Shown in pieces: positions 36,922 to 50,134 of a DNA stretch of 64,000 bases (position 1 is its first letter; each line of letters opens with the position of its first letter). The DNA comes from Fasciolopsis buskii (lineage: Eukaryota > Platyhelminthes > Trematoda > Plagiorchiida > Fasciolidae): positions 1-64,000 of the forward strand of contig LUCM01008725.1 in assembly GCA_008360955.1 (NCBI GenBank), in the 5' to 3' direction. Below the pieces are notes generated by a model. That model did no database searches, was not told the origin of the DNA, and was given only the letters and a program-made list of their open reading frames with translations. Position numbers and translations under genes: made by a program.

Positions 36922-38715
36922 AGTACTACTTCATTATCAGCCGTGCACTTAATCTCAAATGAATCATTAACAGTGAATAAATGATTAGAATGAGAACAAA
37001 ACCCATCCTTTCGGACTATGTGCCCTCTTTTAAAGGCAAGCCTTCCAGCGTATCACCGTGGAATTCTTACACGGACTAAACATCCACCTATATTTCTAAT
37101 GATTCAAGTAAGATTCTATTTTTGTTCCAAACCTTACTAATTCAAAACGAATCAACATTTGAACTGTTTCAGCTTGGGAACATGTGCAGAAAGCATTAAC
37201 CACCACAGATTCATTAGGTTGGACATGAATGAAACTGAGAAACTATTAGGTAAGGAGGCCATTCGCACTCCATCACGAGGTTTTAGGCCTATGACGTACA
37301 GGCAGAGTTGTCCGTCACGTCGGAGAAAAATAGAAAATCAGATAGTTACTACAAAAAATGATAAACTAATTGAGTTGAACAATATTCTTCCTACGTATGG
37401 GCCAAAAACCTAAATTAACAGGGTACTAAAGCGAGAGTGCTTCCCCTAGACTGACATCAATTTCAAAAAAATTAATGACCGGTCTGGTTTTTCAGCGCTG
37501 TCAAACTAGATATTTCAGTTGGATGTGGTCATTGAGACAAAAAAGCTTTTTTAGATATTTCTGTCGACAGAGGGAGCATTACAAACATATGAGTGTAAAG
37601 AAGTTGTGATTTTTCTTGTCTCATCGGAGTTGTTCTGTACCACTTTGCCTAGGTGCAGTTTCTCTGATTTTAACGGAAACATTGAAAGCAAATAACATTT
37701 CACCAGACCTACCATAAATACAAATACTCGGGTCCAGCCAATAAAAATTCAAATTCGTTTTGGTCGATTGAAATCAACATTTACCTGATTTTACTACTGT
37801 TCTATGAACTGCGGTCTACCCTTGCTGCAGTTTATCAGCTGCCGCAAACTTTCGCACTTCTCCTCAAGCCCTGTCAAAACAGTGCTAAATTTTGAGTATC
37901 CTTATCAGCTGCATTTAAATCTTAACTCCGCAAACCTTATGAATGGTAGCAGTGATTGTTCTAACGCTGAATTTCTGACTCTTTTTAGCCTTAGAAATGC
38001 TGCTCACTAGAATTGATGCCACCTTAGAACTGCTTTGGAAAGAACGCAGGTGTGGTTCGGACCAAGAGCATAACTGCATCAGGGAAACCAACCATGCTAC
38101 TGGTTTGATTTCACCGCATACCTAATAAATACATAAGCTTCGAATCGTCACCCGGTGCCGTAATTACAAAGGCAAAAGTAACGGAAAATTTCGGAGAAAA
38201 TGCCCTAAGTTCAACACAATAATGACCTAAAAGATCACGGCCATTTTTACCATCATAATCCCAGTGCTTCTTGTTAACATCGCAAAGTTTGAACCCAAAG
38301 GCCGCGGGTTCGACCCCTATAAGCGTCGCTCACTATGTTCTTCTAATGACTGTGGCATTCTACCTGAAATACTGTGAATTTTCTTCTCAACAAATGAAAG
38401 GAAGTAAAAATAGCGCCAGCATTAAAGTTCACTTTTGAGTTACGATGAGTACTTTACTCTGAAAACTTTGCGTGCTAACAATTATTGGTTTCTTTTCCCC
38501 CTTCTTGCTTAAATATACTGCAGAAAAGAACTCACGAAAATAGGGAACAGACCGGTTAAAGCATTTTCCCTTTCCGTCAGATCAGAAAACCGCAGACTCA
38601 ATTCGACCTACGGCTCCTCGCTTCTGATCTACACTAACTTCCGAGTACCTTGAAAATCCCCTAGGCAGGTGAGTAGTATTCCCTCCAGAAACTCAATTCC
38701 AAATATAAAAGCCGA
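36922..38715. other. No recognised gene; isolated B-box-like motif
   Basis: No coding signal supported. At about 38306-38317 GGGTTCGACCCC matches an RNA polymerase III B-box, but no matching A-box or tRNA fold could be placed upstream. Confidence 0.35.
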
Positions 38716-38719
38716 GGGA

Positions 38720-39620
38720 CTTATTTATGAACTTGCCGAAGATTCCATCTATTAAACGGCAATACTGACCTAAGCCTTAGCAAAATATCTCGTGAGGATA
38801 TTTTCAAAGAGCATAGAAACTTCAAATTGGATGAGGCAAATTAAACTGACAACCTCCTACCCGACGCATTCGAGCATCATAAACTCAATTCTACGCCAAT
38901 GGTAACAAAATTTTTCAATCGATATTTGGACCACCAGGCAAACCTCAACCGTCGAACATTTCAACTTGTGCTCGAAAAATGAGCTTCAGCGTTCCATCCT
39001 ATTAAGTGCAATGTCAGTCATCGAGAGATTTTTAAAAAGCTATTGCTCAAAACCCTCTGCCCATTTAGAAATGTCCCTTCCATCCTATATGGCCCAGCGT
39101 GATTCTTACTAAACTCATGATATAAATAGTTTCTTAACTCACGACGTCTTGGCTCGACCGGACAAAGAAACAAAATGCTTCAGAATTTGTTTCCTGATTA
39201 GCCGCAATACATTCAGCTGTGTTGCAAAAAGGGAAAGTTTATAAAATGGAAAGGCGAAACCTTTGTTATTCTTTCCACCTAAAACTTTTCCAGTGCGTGC
39301 CGGTCTTCCATCATCTTCATTGAGCCACTAAAAGTAATTCCTTTAGCATAAAGACGAAGATTTTGTTGTCGACCGCATTTCAATACCAGTACTACTTCCA
39401 CCCTTCACTTTGGACCTTCTGGTATCGAAAGCCGGTCGAAAACTCAAAATTCATTATTTGGTTCGCATAAATGCATGGAGTCGTCTTATTTATGAATGCT
39501 TCAGTGTTGTCGAATATTGGTGCGACAACCATGGGATTGGAATATTCCATAATCTTCGCTGTTCAGATCTTGCTGTAGCTGTCTTGACAAAAGAGATGAT
39601 TATCCCATGATGTAATGCGC
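38720..39620 (+). mobile_element. Second CR1/Jockey-like reverse transcriptase remnant
   Basis: Translated with frame changes, 38740-38950 reads LSLSKISREDIFKEHRNFKL, then TDNLLPDAFEHH and VTKFFNRYLDHQANL. This fits the family pattern of L..LK..K..GTDNL.P..L, then V..LFN.SL....LP. Around 39090-39160 a decayed PAQHGFL-like block is followed by LTHDVLARPDKET. At 39430-39560 RINAWSR may be the segment after the catalytic aspartates. Stops are frequent, and the catalytic block itself was not found. It is more decayed than the copy at 8570-9920. Confidence 0.45.
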
Positions 39621-40372
39621 ATTGGAGCAATGTATGAACCTTTGAATCTTGTTGAACACTTTGCTTTCACGTGTACGTTATTTCCATAATTTTGCTGCCC
39701 GCCTATTCTCTTCCATGGGTAGTTAGATAAAAACGTCATCAAAATTTGGTTAGTGTTATTAGTAAGATATTTTGAGGCTAACCAATTCATGAATGTTTTG
39801 CAAAAAATTATCCAATGCAGATGACTATTGTTGCTCCATCGGCACAGAAGCGCACCGAGTGTCGCTGCGCAAGATTTCTAGTGCATCACCTCGATAACTT
39901 TGCCAGGATCTTAGAAACCGTATTTCCTCTTCTTCTGCTGCCAACATATGGAAAATGACTCAAGTGTTTACTCCATTCTTCCGGTCCCCCTGCTGTTCGT
40001 TTGTTAGGGAACCCAATGAGGTCAGTCTGAGTTTAGCCTACTCGATGCTTTCTGAAATTCACAAATTTTTCGTTTTGCACCTTAGTCGTTTTACACCTCG
40101 CAACCATAGTCGCGTTTTTCAACGTTTGCTTCGCTGAGTGTCCACTCATATTGGTACAAAAGACAACCATTTGACGAAACCTGATAATGAGCTTAGAAGG
40201 GTCACCAAGTATTTTTAAAAATCTCGAAAGGGAGGTAACATTTTCCAATACTTTTCTCGAGTGTCCCCAACTTTGGACAAACTTTTGGATGAATCAGGTT
40301 TGGTTGATTACTTCAGTGGTTAGGCCTTCTGAGATGGCCCAACAATTAGCCGAAGCGACTCATAGCGCCAGC

Positions 40373-40696
40373 ATGTGTAATTGAAATCAGTATACGAAAT
40401 TTGACTGGTCACAATAACGAACGAATATTAATCACTGGTAAGTGCCGGACTGAATTACACCCAAGCTACGCAACTGAAGGCAGCGAGAAGACCACGACAA
40501 CCAGGAAACACGTTTGAATTTCATTTGCGACTCGTGCTCTCACACGAAATTCGCGATATCCTGATAAGTGGAATAGATTCCGCAAAATCTTCTTCGGGTA
40601 GAGTTCGGACTCCGTGGCTGCCTTTTACCATGGTTCTTCTTGGGCGACTGTCTAGGCAGGCTAGCTTGAACTAGTACAAGACTGGATCACGTGACT
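40373..40696 (+). repeat. 324-bp repeat, plus-orientation copy
   Basis: Inverted partner of 36598-36921, 3.45 kb away. Together they enclose the CR1-like remnant. One end of the repeat carries CTGGATCACGTGACT, with a CACGTG palindrome. Confidence 0.8.
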
Positions 40697-40699
40697 TCA

Positions 40700-42973
40700 A
40701 AGTCAACTTAGCAATGGTTCATCAGCCTCTGGCAGTCGAAGGTCGAATGAAATTTTTGATGCACATCTTCTTAAGAAAGCCAAGATGAATATCCACACCC
40801 AAATCGTTGCCTAAAATACTTCGTTACCTCGGCTTCGACATAATGAAGGATTTCAAAGAAACTACACCGTTTAGGTAATTAAAAAATGTAAGCAGCTGGA
40901 GCCGCAGTATAATACAAAAAGTGTGCATAACTAGCGCACATTCACCTAAGGACACACAGCGAAACTGCGTTGTGCATTATTGACATCATCAAAAGCCAGC
41001 TACGGGCCGTTAGTTTGAATTTTCTTATATTTCTCCGACTACACTTGTAAGTACGTTTTCAAATATCTTGGAGCATTAAAGTTGGTATTTAGATCGAACA
41101 GAGACACGCTGTTAAAAATTTTTTTTCAGATTCGCTGGTCGTTGCTGGACTACGTACAGTGAGCGGTTAACGGAACGATTTTTGGATTGCGTTTATGGAA
41201 ACAATCTGCATTCATTGAACAGCTGATGGGAAGTAGGAAGTTAAACATTGTAATGCGTTATAATCTCACCGAATGTGGAATTTTAAGGAACAGCATGAAC
41301 ACATTTTGCCGCATAAACCATGTTCGAGTCAGCCATCACAAGGACTAAAATAGTCACGTTGCTCATGCAGGCAAAGTGAAGCACTGCAATGGGTCAGCGG
41401 ACTCTTCATTTCATGCGAATTGTTGTAGTTTGCAACCCAAGCACTTAGCATGATCGATCAGTTAGAATCCTGGCAACTTAGATATATACACAGGCAGGTG
41501 AAGCGAATACCACTGGTTCTGTTGTATACCCAGTAACAGTTCCACAAAAATATGAATGAAAGTTTCACTGTGGCTTTTAGTTGGTACAACATTTGCACTG
41601 CTTTGAACTACATGGTCACGGATCGGATCAATATCAATTTGTATTCCAATCGCGATCGTTCTGACGCTAACATAGGTTTAGTCGATGAAAACCAGTGCAT
41701 TTATATCACGGGAAACCAAAGCCAGACAATATGAAGCGATGACTCTATCTAAGCCCGGATGATGTTTTAACGGTTTGCATCATTTGCAAAACGTTCAACG
41801 GTTTGATGTCTGAGAGCTGTAGATAAGAAAACATCCGCACCCGAGTTGATGTAATCACTATATAGGTGCAGTACAGAATTCCGACACCTAAATGAGAATC
41901 GCAAATAGCCTGCTAATAATAGTGATCACTGTCCCATTTTAGATCAGCCTTTCTACTTTTTAAAAAATATATTTCCGCTGATTCTTTTCGTTGTGTAAAC
42001 CAACTTGTTTAAGTATTCCAAATTATTATTGTCATTAAAATTCACCTGTTACCTGGAAAAGGCTTCAAATTCGCAGTTATTAAAACGCTTACGACAACAA
42101 ACCATATTCCTAAGTTCAGTCATTATCCTCCTGTGACAAAATCAGTGAGTGAAAATTGTCTGTTCCCTAACGGGACTTCGAATTCAATATGTAGTTATAC
42201 CTTAGTTTAGATGAATTTCACCCTCATCGGAAGACACTGTCATGAACGTCATTCTGACCAACTGGCCAGGTTTGGTCCCCACTTCCATAATCACACTTTA
42301 AGTGGGAACGAATCCGATAAGCATTTTCATTTACAAATTAGATGTTCACACTTTTTGAAAGCTTGTGCATCCGAGTCCAGCCTTGCTAGAGAAGTTCACA
42401 CGATATGCTACCATCGGCTCACAAGGAAAGGCCTAACGACCTGAAATCCTAGACATTTATTGACCACGTCCTATTAGTTTGACGCCGGGTTTCATTGCGA
42501 CCTACGGGCCACGAAAAAGAAAAACGAACATGCTGCAGATTAATAAAAACAAATATTTTGATTTACCTATAAAAGGTAAAGTTTGTTTGCTCCGTAGAAA
42601 CTTGGAATTAATTTCAACTAGAGAATGTAAGCGAACCGGGCAGATTATTAAATGTGAACATGTAACTGACAAATGAGCTGGAGCTGTTTACCAGTACGTT
42701 ATCCCGGCACTGTGACTGAAACTCAGCTCCTCGATCCACGAACTGTATTCCGCTAAATTGCGATCATTTATTAAGATGAATGTGGGCAACTATTTGTGGT
42801 GGTCTTTCACCAATGATCTAAATTACGCTGGGTATGATATGCCCACACTTACCTTTCCAATGCGGTTCTTTAAATGACTGTGAGTGTAACAGTTGTATTT
42901 TTGTTGCAGATTTGGAGATGAATTGAAAGTAGAGTTGCAAACATCCCGTAACTAAACGTAGATGCACCTATTC
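40700..42973. other. No recognised gene
   Basis: Short ORFs only (41552-41734, 42211-42444 and 42479-42676, all plus). None shows a family motif. Confidence 0.4.
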
Positions 42974-43264
42974 TCATGAAAAATCCATCCACGGCAGCAG
43001 TACAAAACGATCAGGAGCAGGTTTGTAACCGTCGGTATTGACCCTGCAACTACGCAATTCCGATAATGGGATGGCGATCTGCAGTTTAGCTGATTTAACT
43101 GATATACTCTCAGCCATCAGTTCCTCGAGAATCAAACTGTCCCTTTTATTTTCAAAAACAATGACCTCACTCCAGTGCACCAGTTTTCCACTAAAACCGT
43201 GGATCACATCATCAAAGTAGCTTGGAATGAATTGGATGGTGCATATACCTTGAACATTTCTCAA
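42974..43264 (-). CDS. Unassigned open frame, possible exon
   Basis: A 97-codon open block starting at TTG. It has a plausible acceptor-like CATTATCATTCCTTGAG near its beginning. The composition is protein-like (HWSEVIVFENKRDSLILEEL and KLQIAIPLSEL, ending FVLLPWMDFS). No good donor lies inside, so it would be a terminal exon. No domain is recognised, and a plus-strand frame overlaps it. Confidence 0.2.
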   Translation of the reverse strand: MRNVQGICTIQFIPSYFDDVIHGFSGKLVHWSEVIVFENKRDSLILEELMAESISVKSAKLQIAIPLSELRSCRVNTDGYKPAPDRFVLLPWMDFS

Positions 43265-43269
43265 GGAAT

Positions 43270-44204
43270 GATAATGTTGACCAGTGGTTTTGATTACGGC
43301 TCTAACTAGAGTCGAAGGTACGGACTTGCCAGGTCGTTTCTGAGATATGTTTACTATCGTGTAAAGATTTATGGAGATCTTTCGGCATCATGGTAGTCGA
43401 TGCATGTTGTCTTGCCTCAGACCAAGAATCAAGCCAAGCCCGAAAACGAGGAGTGTTTGATTGTCACTTATTTGTTCTCATCACAAAAGAACTCACCTAG
43501 GCGGTTCCCAACACAGGTTGCTTTTTTTGTTTCATCAATTTTATCCAAAGTGAATTCGGTGAATTGGAACTTGTGAAACGCTGGCTGAGAAACACCATCC
43601 GATTGAGAGAGAGAGTGATGTCCGAGCATACGTTTTACGTAATTCTAACAATGTTAATGGCGTAAAGGTTTTCGATGATCAATATCTGCTTAGAATATTC
43701 CGGAATGGATGAGGTGACCGGGTAAGTAATTTGGAGTTTAGGCTGGAGACACTGAAGGATATGGCACTAAACCGTGATTAGTACCGATCGTGTTGTCATT
43801 TTCCGATGAATGTGAGTGACTGAAAATATTTTTCTACAGTTAGACTGCAATTTACATGTTGAATACCTTGTGTAGGTCCACTCCCTGTTTCTCTTGCGTG
43901 TCTACCGTTTTTACAGATACATGTAACTCTGGGAAAAAGACAGCGGTCAGTGAGGTTTACTCTGCTGTTTAACGCTGAGGGATAATGAAGACAATGATGA
44001 AATGGAAGTAAAACCGAACCAGCTATGGTTCCAAGAACCGAGCCTCGGAAAGAGTCTAAAAGCAGACAATTCTAACGGTAGCCCTAACAGTCACATGCGA
44101 TCGTAGGTTTTGGGTATACCCAAGGAACCAAGTACGACTGACTGTGATTGTTGAGCACACTAGACCAAACTTCCGTAACGTATGCCAGCAGGTCACTGGT
44201 TTCC
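43270..44204. other. No recognised gene
   Basis: Nothing supported here beyond short chance ORFs. Confidence 0.4.
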
Positions 44205-44287
44205 CGGTGGCATTAAACTTCGCGCTGGTGGTCACTCAAGAGCGTGTGGTGTTTCGAACGCGATAGAGTTCGTTTCAAATCCAGGGT
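44205..44287 (+). repeat. Possible tRNA-like repeat head
   Basis: TTTCCCGGTGGCATTAAAC at the start and GTTTCAAATCCAGGG at the end have the order and spacing of A- and B-boxes, with a long variable region. The stems pair poorly. Weak call. Confidence 0.25.
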
Positions 44288-45007
44288 TTAGTAATTCTGA
44301 ATACTAATTTTGAATGAAAGATTAGTCGATAGCTGCTTAGTTCTGATGGGTCCATATGGTCAGGAATAGGGCAAAATGAGAAACCTTCCCAAAAGAAAGA
44401 AGCAGATTTGTTTGAATGGATAGGACAGATAGTTAGCAGTGGATGAATAAAGTTCGAGTGGGCATTTTTCGAGCCAAATTCATGGAGTACCTTCGGAACC
44501 GGAAGGCTTCTTAAAGTCGTCGTAAAGTTTCTGACAAAAAATGTATTCAAATGGAGTAATCGGATCAAGATAGGAAGAAAATGGATGAACAGGTAATAAG
44601 GCAGTAGTGCGGAGCATAACATAAAGAAAGGTTTAGGGCATTAACGGACAATGGATGCAAGCACAGTTATTAAAATGTAGGGCGCATGACCAGGATGACC
44701 GGGAGACTGCAAGTTCATCAACCCTAATAGGTTGTTTGGATTGACGTAAGCTTTTGTAGCACTACATTGTGCGACAGTCTCAAATTAGCACTAACCACTA
44801 GATGTTTTTGATGTTGAAATTATCTTGAAAGGCTAGATTTGCTTTAAGATGATCAAGATAAACATTTTCCGCAGCTTCCGATTCGCAGTCAGAAATCTAA
44901 CAATCGGTGCTATTAGGAGTAAACAAGAGGGTAATCTGACCTAACGACAAGGCCTGCAAGTCACTCTGTGAAACTTCAAGAGTGCAGTAAGATAGAAGAC
45001 GGAGGAT

Positions 45008-45472
45008 TTGTGCATAGACCAGTGTTGTAAATATGAAGAAAGTGGGGAAAGTATTCTGGGGAACAGGACGAGAGTTGAGTCAGTGGATTTAGACGTTCTA
45101 GCTTTGGACAAAAATAGGAATATTTGGGCTGATGATTCAAGAAAATCATCTAAAAGACCAATGCTGCAGCTAAATCCACGAACGGTCGTGAAAGATTTGA
45201 TCACGCATTTAAATCTTCGAGGTATGTGCCATGGTGACTTAGCCGCTTTACCCACCATGGATGGTAGTCGGGGCTCTCCACCATTAGCATTTGAGACAAG
45301 GAATGGTGAAGGCAGCTGGTCCCTGAGTTTATCAACTAGCAGAAGTCTATTAGCTAGATATCCGCAATCACAAGATGACATCCAATCTGGGGGTCGTGGT
45401 CCGACACAGATAGGGATGAATTTGCCTCGCGTAGAACACATGGTACTCATTTTTAATGTGAACATTCAGTGA
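45008..45472 (+). CDS. Unassigned 154-codon open frame with an overlapping antisense frame
   Basis: Open on the plus strand from a TTG. It includes RTVVKDLITHLNLRG and then a Ser- and Gly-rich stretch (GSWSLSLSTSRSLLARYPQS). A strong donor-like CTTCGAG followed by GTATGT at about 45217 could end a shorter exon. The minus strand is also open for 174 codons (44941-45465). Two long antisense frames over the same bases often mean biased base composition rather than a gene. No homologue recognised. Confidence 0.2.
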   Translation: MCIDQCCKYEESGESILGNRTRVESVDLDVLALDKNRNIWADDSRKSSKRPMLQLNPRTVVKDLITHLNLRGMCHGDLAALPTMDGSRGSPPLAFETRNGEGSWSLSLSTSRSLLARYPQSQDDIQSGGRGPTQIGMNLPRVEHMVLIFNVNIQ

Positions 45473-45980
45473 ATGATTAGTGTTAGACAAAACGTCCGAA
45501 CACAATTCATTGTAAGAGAAAAGATTCTTACTAATGACTGAACTGGTCAAGGAAAGATGCAGAATGCCTCTTAAGAGTGATATGATTTTGTTAGTTATAT
45601 ATCAGTGTATAATCTGTACAACGCAGTCCAACAAATATTACTGGGAAGCAGAAATTAAGCACTATACGGCACAGGAATAAAAACAATTTTCATTTAGATT
45701 TGTGGGCGTCTTAGGGATATAAAGCGAGGGATATACAGACACATACGTCTCCTTTTGATTAAACTGATAACCACGTGTTTTGGCCATCAGAGACCATGCA
45801 AAATAGCAACCCAGGTGCATTTCAGTAGTCTATCTTTGGAAGTAGTCTGGTACACAATGGGAAGAAAGTGGCATAATCTTCACAGAGGATAATAGGGCTC
45901 CTTTGGATTGAAAGCAAATAGTTTTGGCATATTGATGGGTTGAGATACAGAGTAGGATGGAGATCCATGAGCAAAACGAC

Positions 45981-46066
45981 GGAAGTTAAGAAGCCCTAAT
46001 AACCCTAATTCGTGGCCGGATTCGGAAGTTAAGAAGCCCTAATAACCCTAATTTGTGGCCGGATTC
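45981..46066. repeat. Tandem 43-bp repeat, two units, with CCCTAA motifs
   Basis: Unit 45981-46023 is repeated at 46024-46066 with a single C/T difference. Each unit contains CCCTAATAACCCTAA, two copies of the telomere-type hexamer separated by TAA. Confidence 0.9.
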
Positions 46067-46069
46067 GGA

Positions 46070-49000
46070 GCCGACGCTAATGTCATCTGCATCTCTGATT
46101 GTTAGACAGCGTGTGGCAAAGGTTAAATTGCGAAAGTTCAATGTGGAAAAGGACAGGGAACGGACTGGATTATCACAATAAGCCAGAATAAACCGAGTTG
46201 TAACTGAATACATCACCGAGTTTTACAGCAGAGTTTTGTTAATATCACAATTTGTAACAATCGGTAATAGTAAATTTGGTGAACCACAGTGTTTTGAAAA
46301 ACTACGATACTTTCACTTATCAATGAGATTAAAAATTTTACCGTACTCAAGGAAACACAAACAGAAGATTTTATCAGTGTCATCGAAGGAAGATGAAGTG
46401 GATTTAATCAGTTAGGTAACCATTTATAAATTACAAAGTGTTCTGTCCCTGTCAAAACGGTGTGGTTGCTATATTGTCGGAATAAGAATGAACGGACGAT
46501 TCACGTAAACCATTAAATCTGGGAAACAGGGGTGGGGACAGCTGTGAGCTGTAGTTCATCTGTTTGACTTGAATTCATTTCCAATCAATTGTTGTGTCTT
46601 TATCTTGTTAAACAAAGGCTTAGAGACTTTGGACATTTTAGCGTAACAATGATTATGCCTTGCCTCACGGCTCATGCAATTAGAAGAGTGAATGATGACT
46701 TCTGTCACTACGTGCCAATGCAGTTCAAACACAGATAAACAAAAACACGTGACACACAGTGCTGCTTAATTTGGTTTTAATTCTATCGAAAGACCTAAAA
46801 AGTTGACTAAATTTGTTTTTCTTATGATCTAATGATAATCAGTTGCAAACTCCAGTAAATCTTTCCCCAAGGAATACGGGATTTCGGCTACTCTTCTGAA
46901 TTCCAACGGAGTTGATAATTCCCGAATTAGCAAATATTCTTGCGGAAGTACGTTAACGGTTCATGCTGCTTGCCTAAGTTATCTAAAATGGTCTGACCGC
47001 ATTCTGGTAGGCGAAATGGTTCTGATGGGCAGACTTTCTAGGTGTGCTAATCTAACAGACTTATGAGCACATTGTGATTGAGGCATGTGACTGTATCTGG
47101 TTTCTTTTCCTCCCACTTTCGGTTTGAAAATGCCGCATCTTGTAAACATCATCACATACTGATCACATGGTTGACTGTGGACTAGCAATTCACCTGTAAT
47201 TTGGTTGCAGATCGACCAGGAATTAAAAACAATCGAGGCGTCGCCATTCCTATCGACACGTACAACCCATATCCGGGACAAGTGTGATTAGTCGGCCATA
47301 ACGGTTAAAATGGGAGATAAATGTGTGGTCGGCAAAATAACTGCTAAACCTGAAAATACTACAGCAAAGCAAGCCTTATTTAAATGAATTGTAACATTCT
47401 GAGGTGCCTAGATAGATGTGGTTACAAGCTGTTGGCAGAAAACCACCTCCGATTGCACGCACGTACCCAGCAGCAAACGTAATCTGGTTTTAACTTCAAC
47501 TTCGGTCACCGAAGTTTTTCAATGTTATGCAGCCACGAAGCAATGTTGGTCAGTTTTGCTAAATCACTTTAGATCAGCAGTCAGCTGAGCCGGCTAATTT
47601 TGAGTTTAGCCGGACCGGTTCTATGGCTCATCGTTTAAATAAACTGGTCTTTTCGTGAGGGAAACCAGAGTTTTTAATCCTCAACTGTCTGGATGAAAAA
47701 TGGTAGGTGCCGCTAGCTGATGTTACGTGTGTCTATACTTTTGTCGAAATCGGTTGAAAAATAGCTACATGTTGGTTTGATACCTAAACGCTGATTCTTT
47801 TGCGAAGAAATATGTAGGAATACATTTTTATTGGCAATGAAAAGTCTCCCTCCAAACCCACAAACAAATCTTTCATCGTTGCGGGCCTTCAAGAAGAGTT
47901 TGCCGATTCAGGTGGACACAAGCTTGGCAACGAATCAATCTCAGGCGATCCTCACCATGTGAGTGATTGAGCAGTGAAACACAGAATTTCTTGATGAATT
48001 AAACAGAACGTAATGAAATGTGGATAAATGTCATAATATGATGCAAATAGAAATATCACATCATTTGATCACAATGAATTTAGACTTTGTTTTGATGTTA
48101 TAACCTCGGAGTTCCGCTGACCAGTAATTACAAATTCAAATGTGATATGTATTTTATAGATAATTATGAAGATAATGCTGTGAATGTTTCTGTTCCCTAT
48201 AAATGAATCATGGGAGGGGCGATTGGAAATTGATCAAATGAACCGGTTGTAGTGGGTCCCATTGAACATTTCGTTGCGTCAAAGTTCCTTTGCGCGACAG
48301 TTTCCAAATTATTCGTGGCCGTAGCTGTGCGGTTTCTGATACTCTGAGACATTTGGGCACTACTGGTCGACCTTGGTTTTGTGATACGATCTCCTCGAGA
48401 ACTGTCTGGGTTATATTTTGAATGACAAAGACCAATAACTATGGAAATATCTTTGTGCCATTTTAGGAAACAATGACTTTTGCGTGCTGTAAGCCTAGGT
48501 TCACGAATTCGGTGCCTTCGATGAAAATTTAAGAAGCTCACAGCGCGCTTCCAGTGGTCCATCTCATAAGTACCTGTTAGAGAGGAGTTCCTAAACAGTG
48601 GCAGAATGAACTACCTCGAAGCAAACCAAGTCTGAAATGCGACGGGAAATGAAGCAAACTCTTCTGAACTCTTTGGATTTATATGGAATCATCGTTGGCG
48701 TTCACATACGGATGCCGAACCATCCGCAAATTGGTAACCACCAATGCCCCTGGAAACCATAGATTGTAGACTATCTTTGACGGATTCCCATGGTTCGTTG
48801 AATTTTAGTAGTGGTAAGCTGGATGCAAAATTTGGTTGAGGACTTGGCTGACAAATGAAATCTACCAGCTAAACTTCCGTGCTTAAATAGGAACAACAAC
48901 AGTTGTTACTTTGATGTATTTTTATCAAAAAATTGACCTTATCGGTTGAAGTTTACAAATTTCTGAAACAGATATTCATTGTACAAGCCTTTATTGTTGA

Positions 49001-50128
49001 TGAGCTCAGGCTTAGACGACAGCCGTTTTATTGTCAGTCGAGGCAAATTAATCAATTTGTGGATAGTGGTCATGTCATCTCTGTTGGTGACGAAACTTGT
49101 TTGAGACAAGCACCAAGCTCGGCGATCACAAAACTTTGTAAACTGTCAATCTGGGCCATGATGTATGTCAGTATTCAAGACTGTTTAAAAGGAGATATGC
49201 ATTTTGTGCGGAATAAAACAACAACGAATTACACAAAGGGGAACCTCGGGGATTGGTACCATAGAAGAATTTAATCGGCCGGATTTTGAACAGCCTTACT
49301 TTAATTGTAAACAATGACATGAAACTCTTCATATTTAGTCCATCGCAGGGCAATATATCGCGATATCACAAACATTTAATCTGCTTGACCGAGGCCATGT
49401 ACCTTTCAAATAACGTAAGTACTGTTTGGGTTGAATCCATCTGGATAATTTGATCTGGATAATTGATCTATAAATTAATTGCTGTTAAACTCATTCACAA
49501 ACTGTTGAAAACTGTAAAAAAAGATCTGGTTTCCTGTTATTTTTGGAAAACTGAAACATTTAAAATTGTCTCTACATTTGAAAAAAACTGTGCACTTCTC
49601 CAAATGAAAAGATATGTGTGAGGAGGTTATAGAAAATATAAAACAGCTTGTGCTGGTCCTCCGTGAAAAATGTTACACTTTCCATGCATACGATTAAAAT
49701 GTATGAATGTGTACACGCACATATGAATGAAGTTGGAGATAAACGGTTCTTTTGTGATGATCATTTCCCAGCTTCCAATGCATTTATACAAAACGGAGTT
49801 TTCGAGAGAGGTTTTCAGCAGTTTGTCGAGGAATTAGAGAGCAAATAAACAGAAGCAGAACTTCTTCAGGGATGAAGTTCGGGGATATACTTGATCAGAA
49901 AGAAATTTGGTTTCCCAAGATCAAGGACCATTATCCCGCTGTAGACCCAGTAACAAATCCGCTGGAATTTGTATTAGTCTATCACCACACTGTGTATTTG
50001 GAATCACTTGGGCCTGGCTGTTGGTCCCATGCATGTAAATCGAAGTGAAATAAAGTCCGTTTGCAATGCTGATCCGGCAGCATAGGATGGCCACAAATGT
50101 ATGACCGAGACTACTGGTTTTATAATCT
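46070..50128. other. No recognised gene
   Basis: Short ORFs only. Frames at 46979-47281 and 48197-48562 (minus) and 49648-49848 (plus) have no domain that I can identify. The last one ends FERGFQQFVEELESK and looks somewhat protein-like, but lacks splice or family support. Confidence 0.35.
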
Positions 50129-50134
50129 TTTATT
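50129..50134 (-). terminator. Candidate polyadenylation signal for the exchanger gene
   Basis: AATAAA on the minus strand about 575 bases past the stop codon at 50709. It is the nearest canonical hexamer I noticed downstream. Position alone supports it, so the call is weak. Confidence 0.3.

Noticed and set aside
38293..38340. GGGTTCGACCCC motif resembling a tRNA T-arm
   Set aside because: No A-box at the right distance and no cloverleaf could be drawn around it.
49648..49848. 66-codon plus-strand ORF ending FERGFQQFVEELESK, suspected end of a mariner-type transposase
   Set aside because: No catalytic DD(D/E) segment or terminal repeats nearby. The resemblance is too vague to call.
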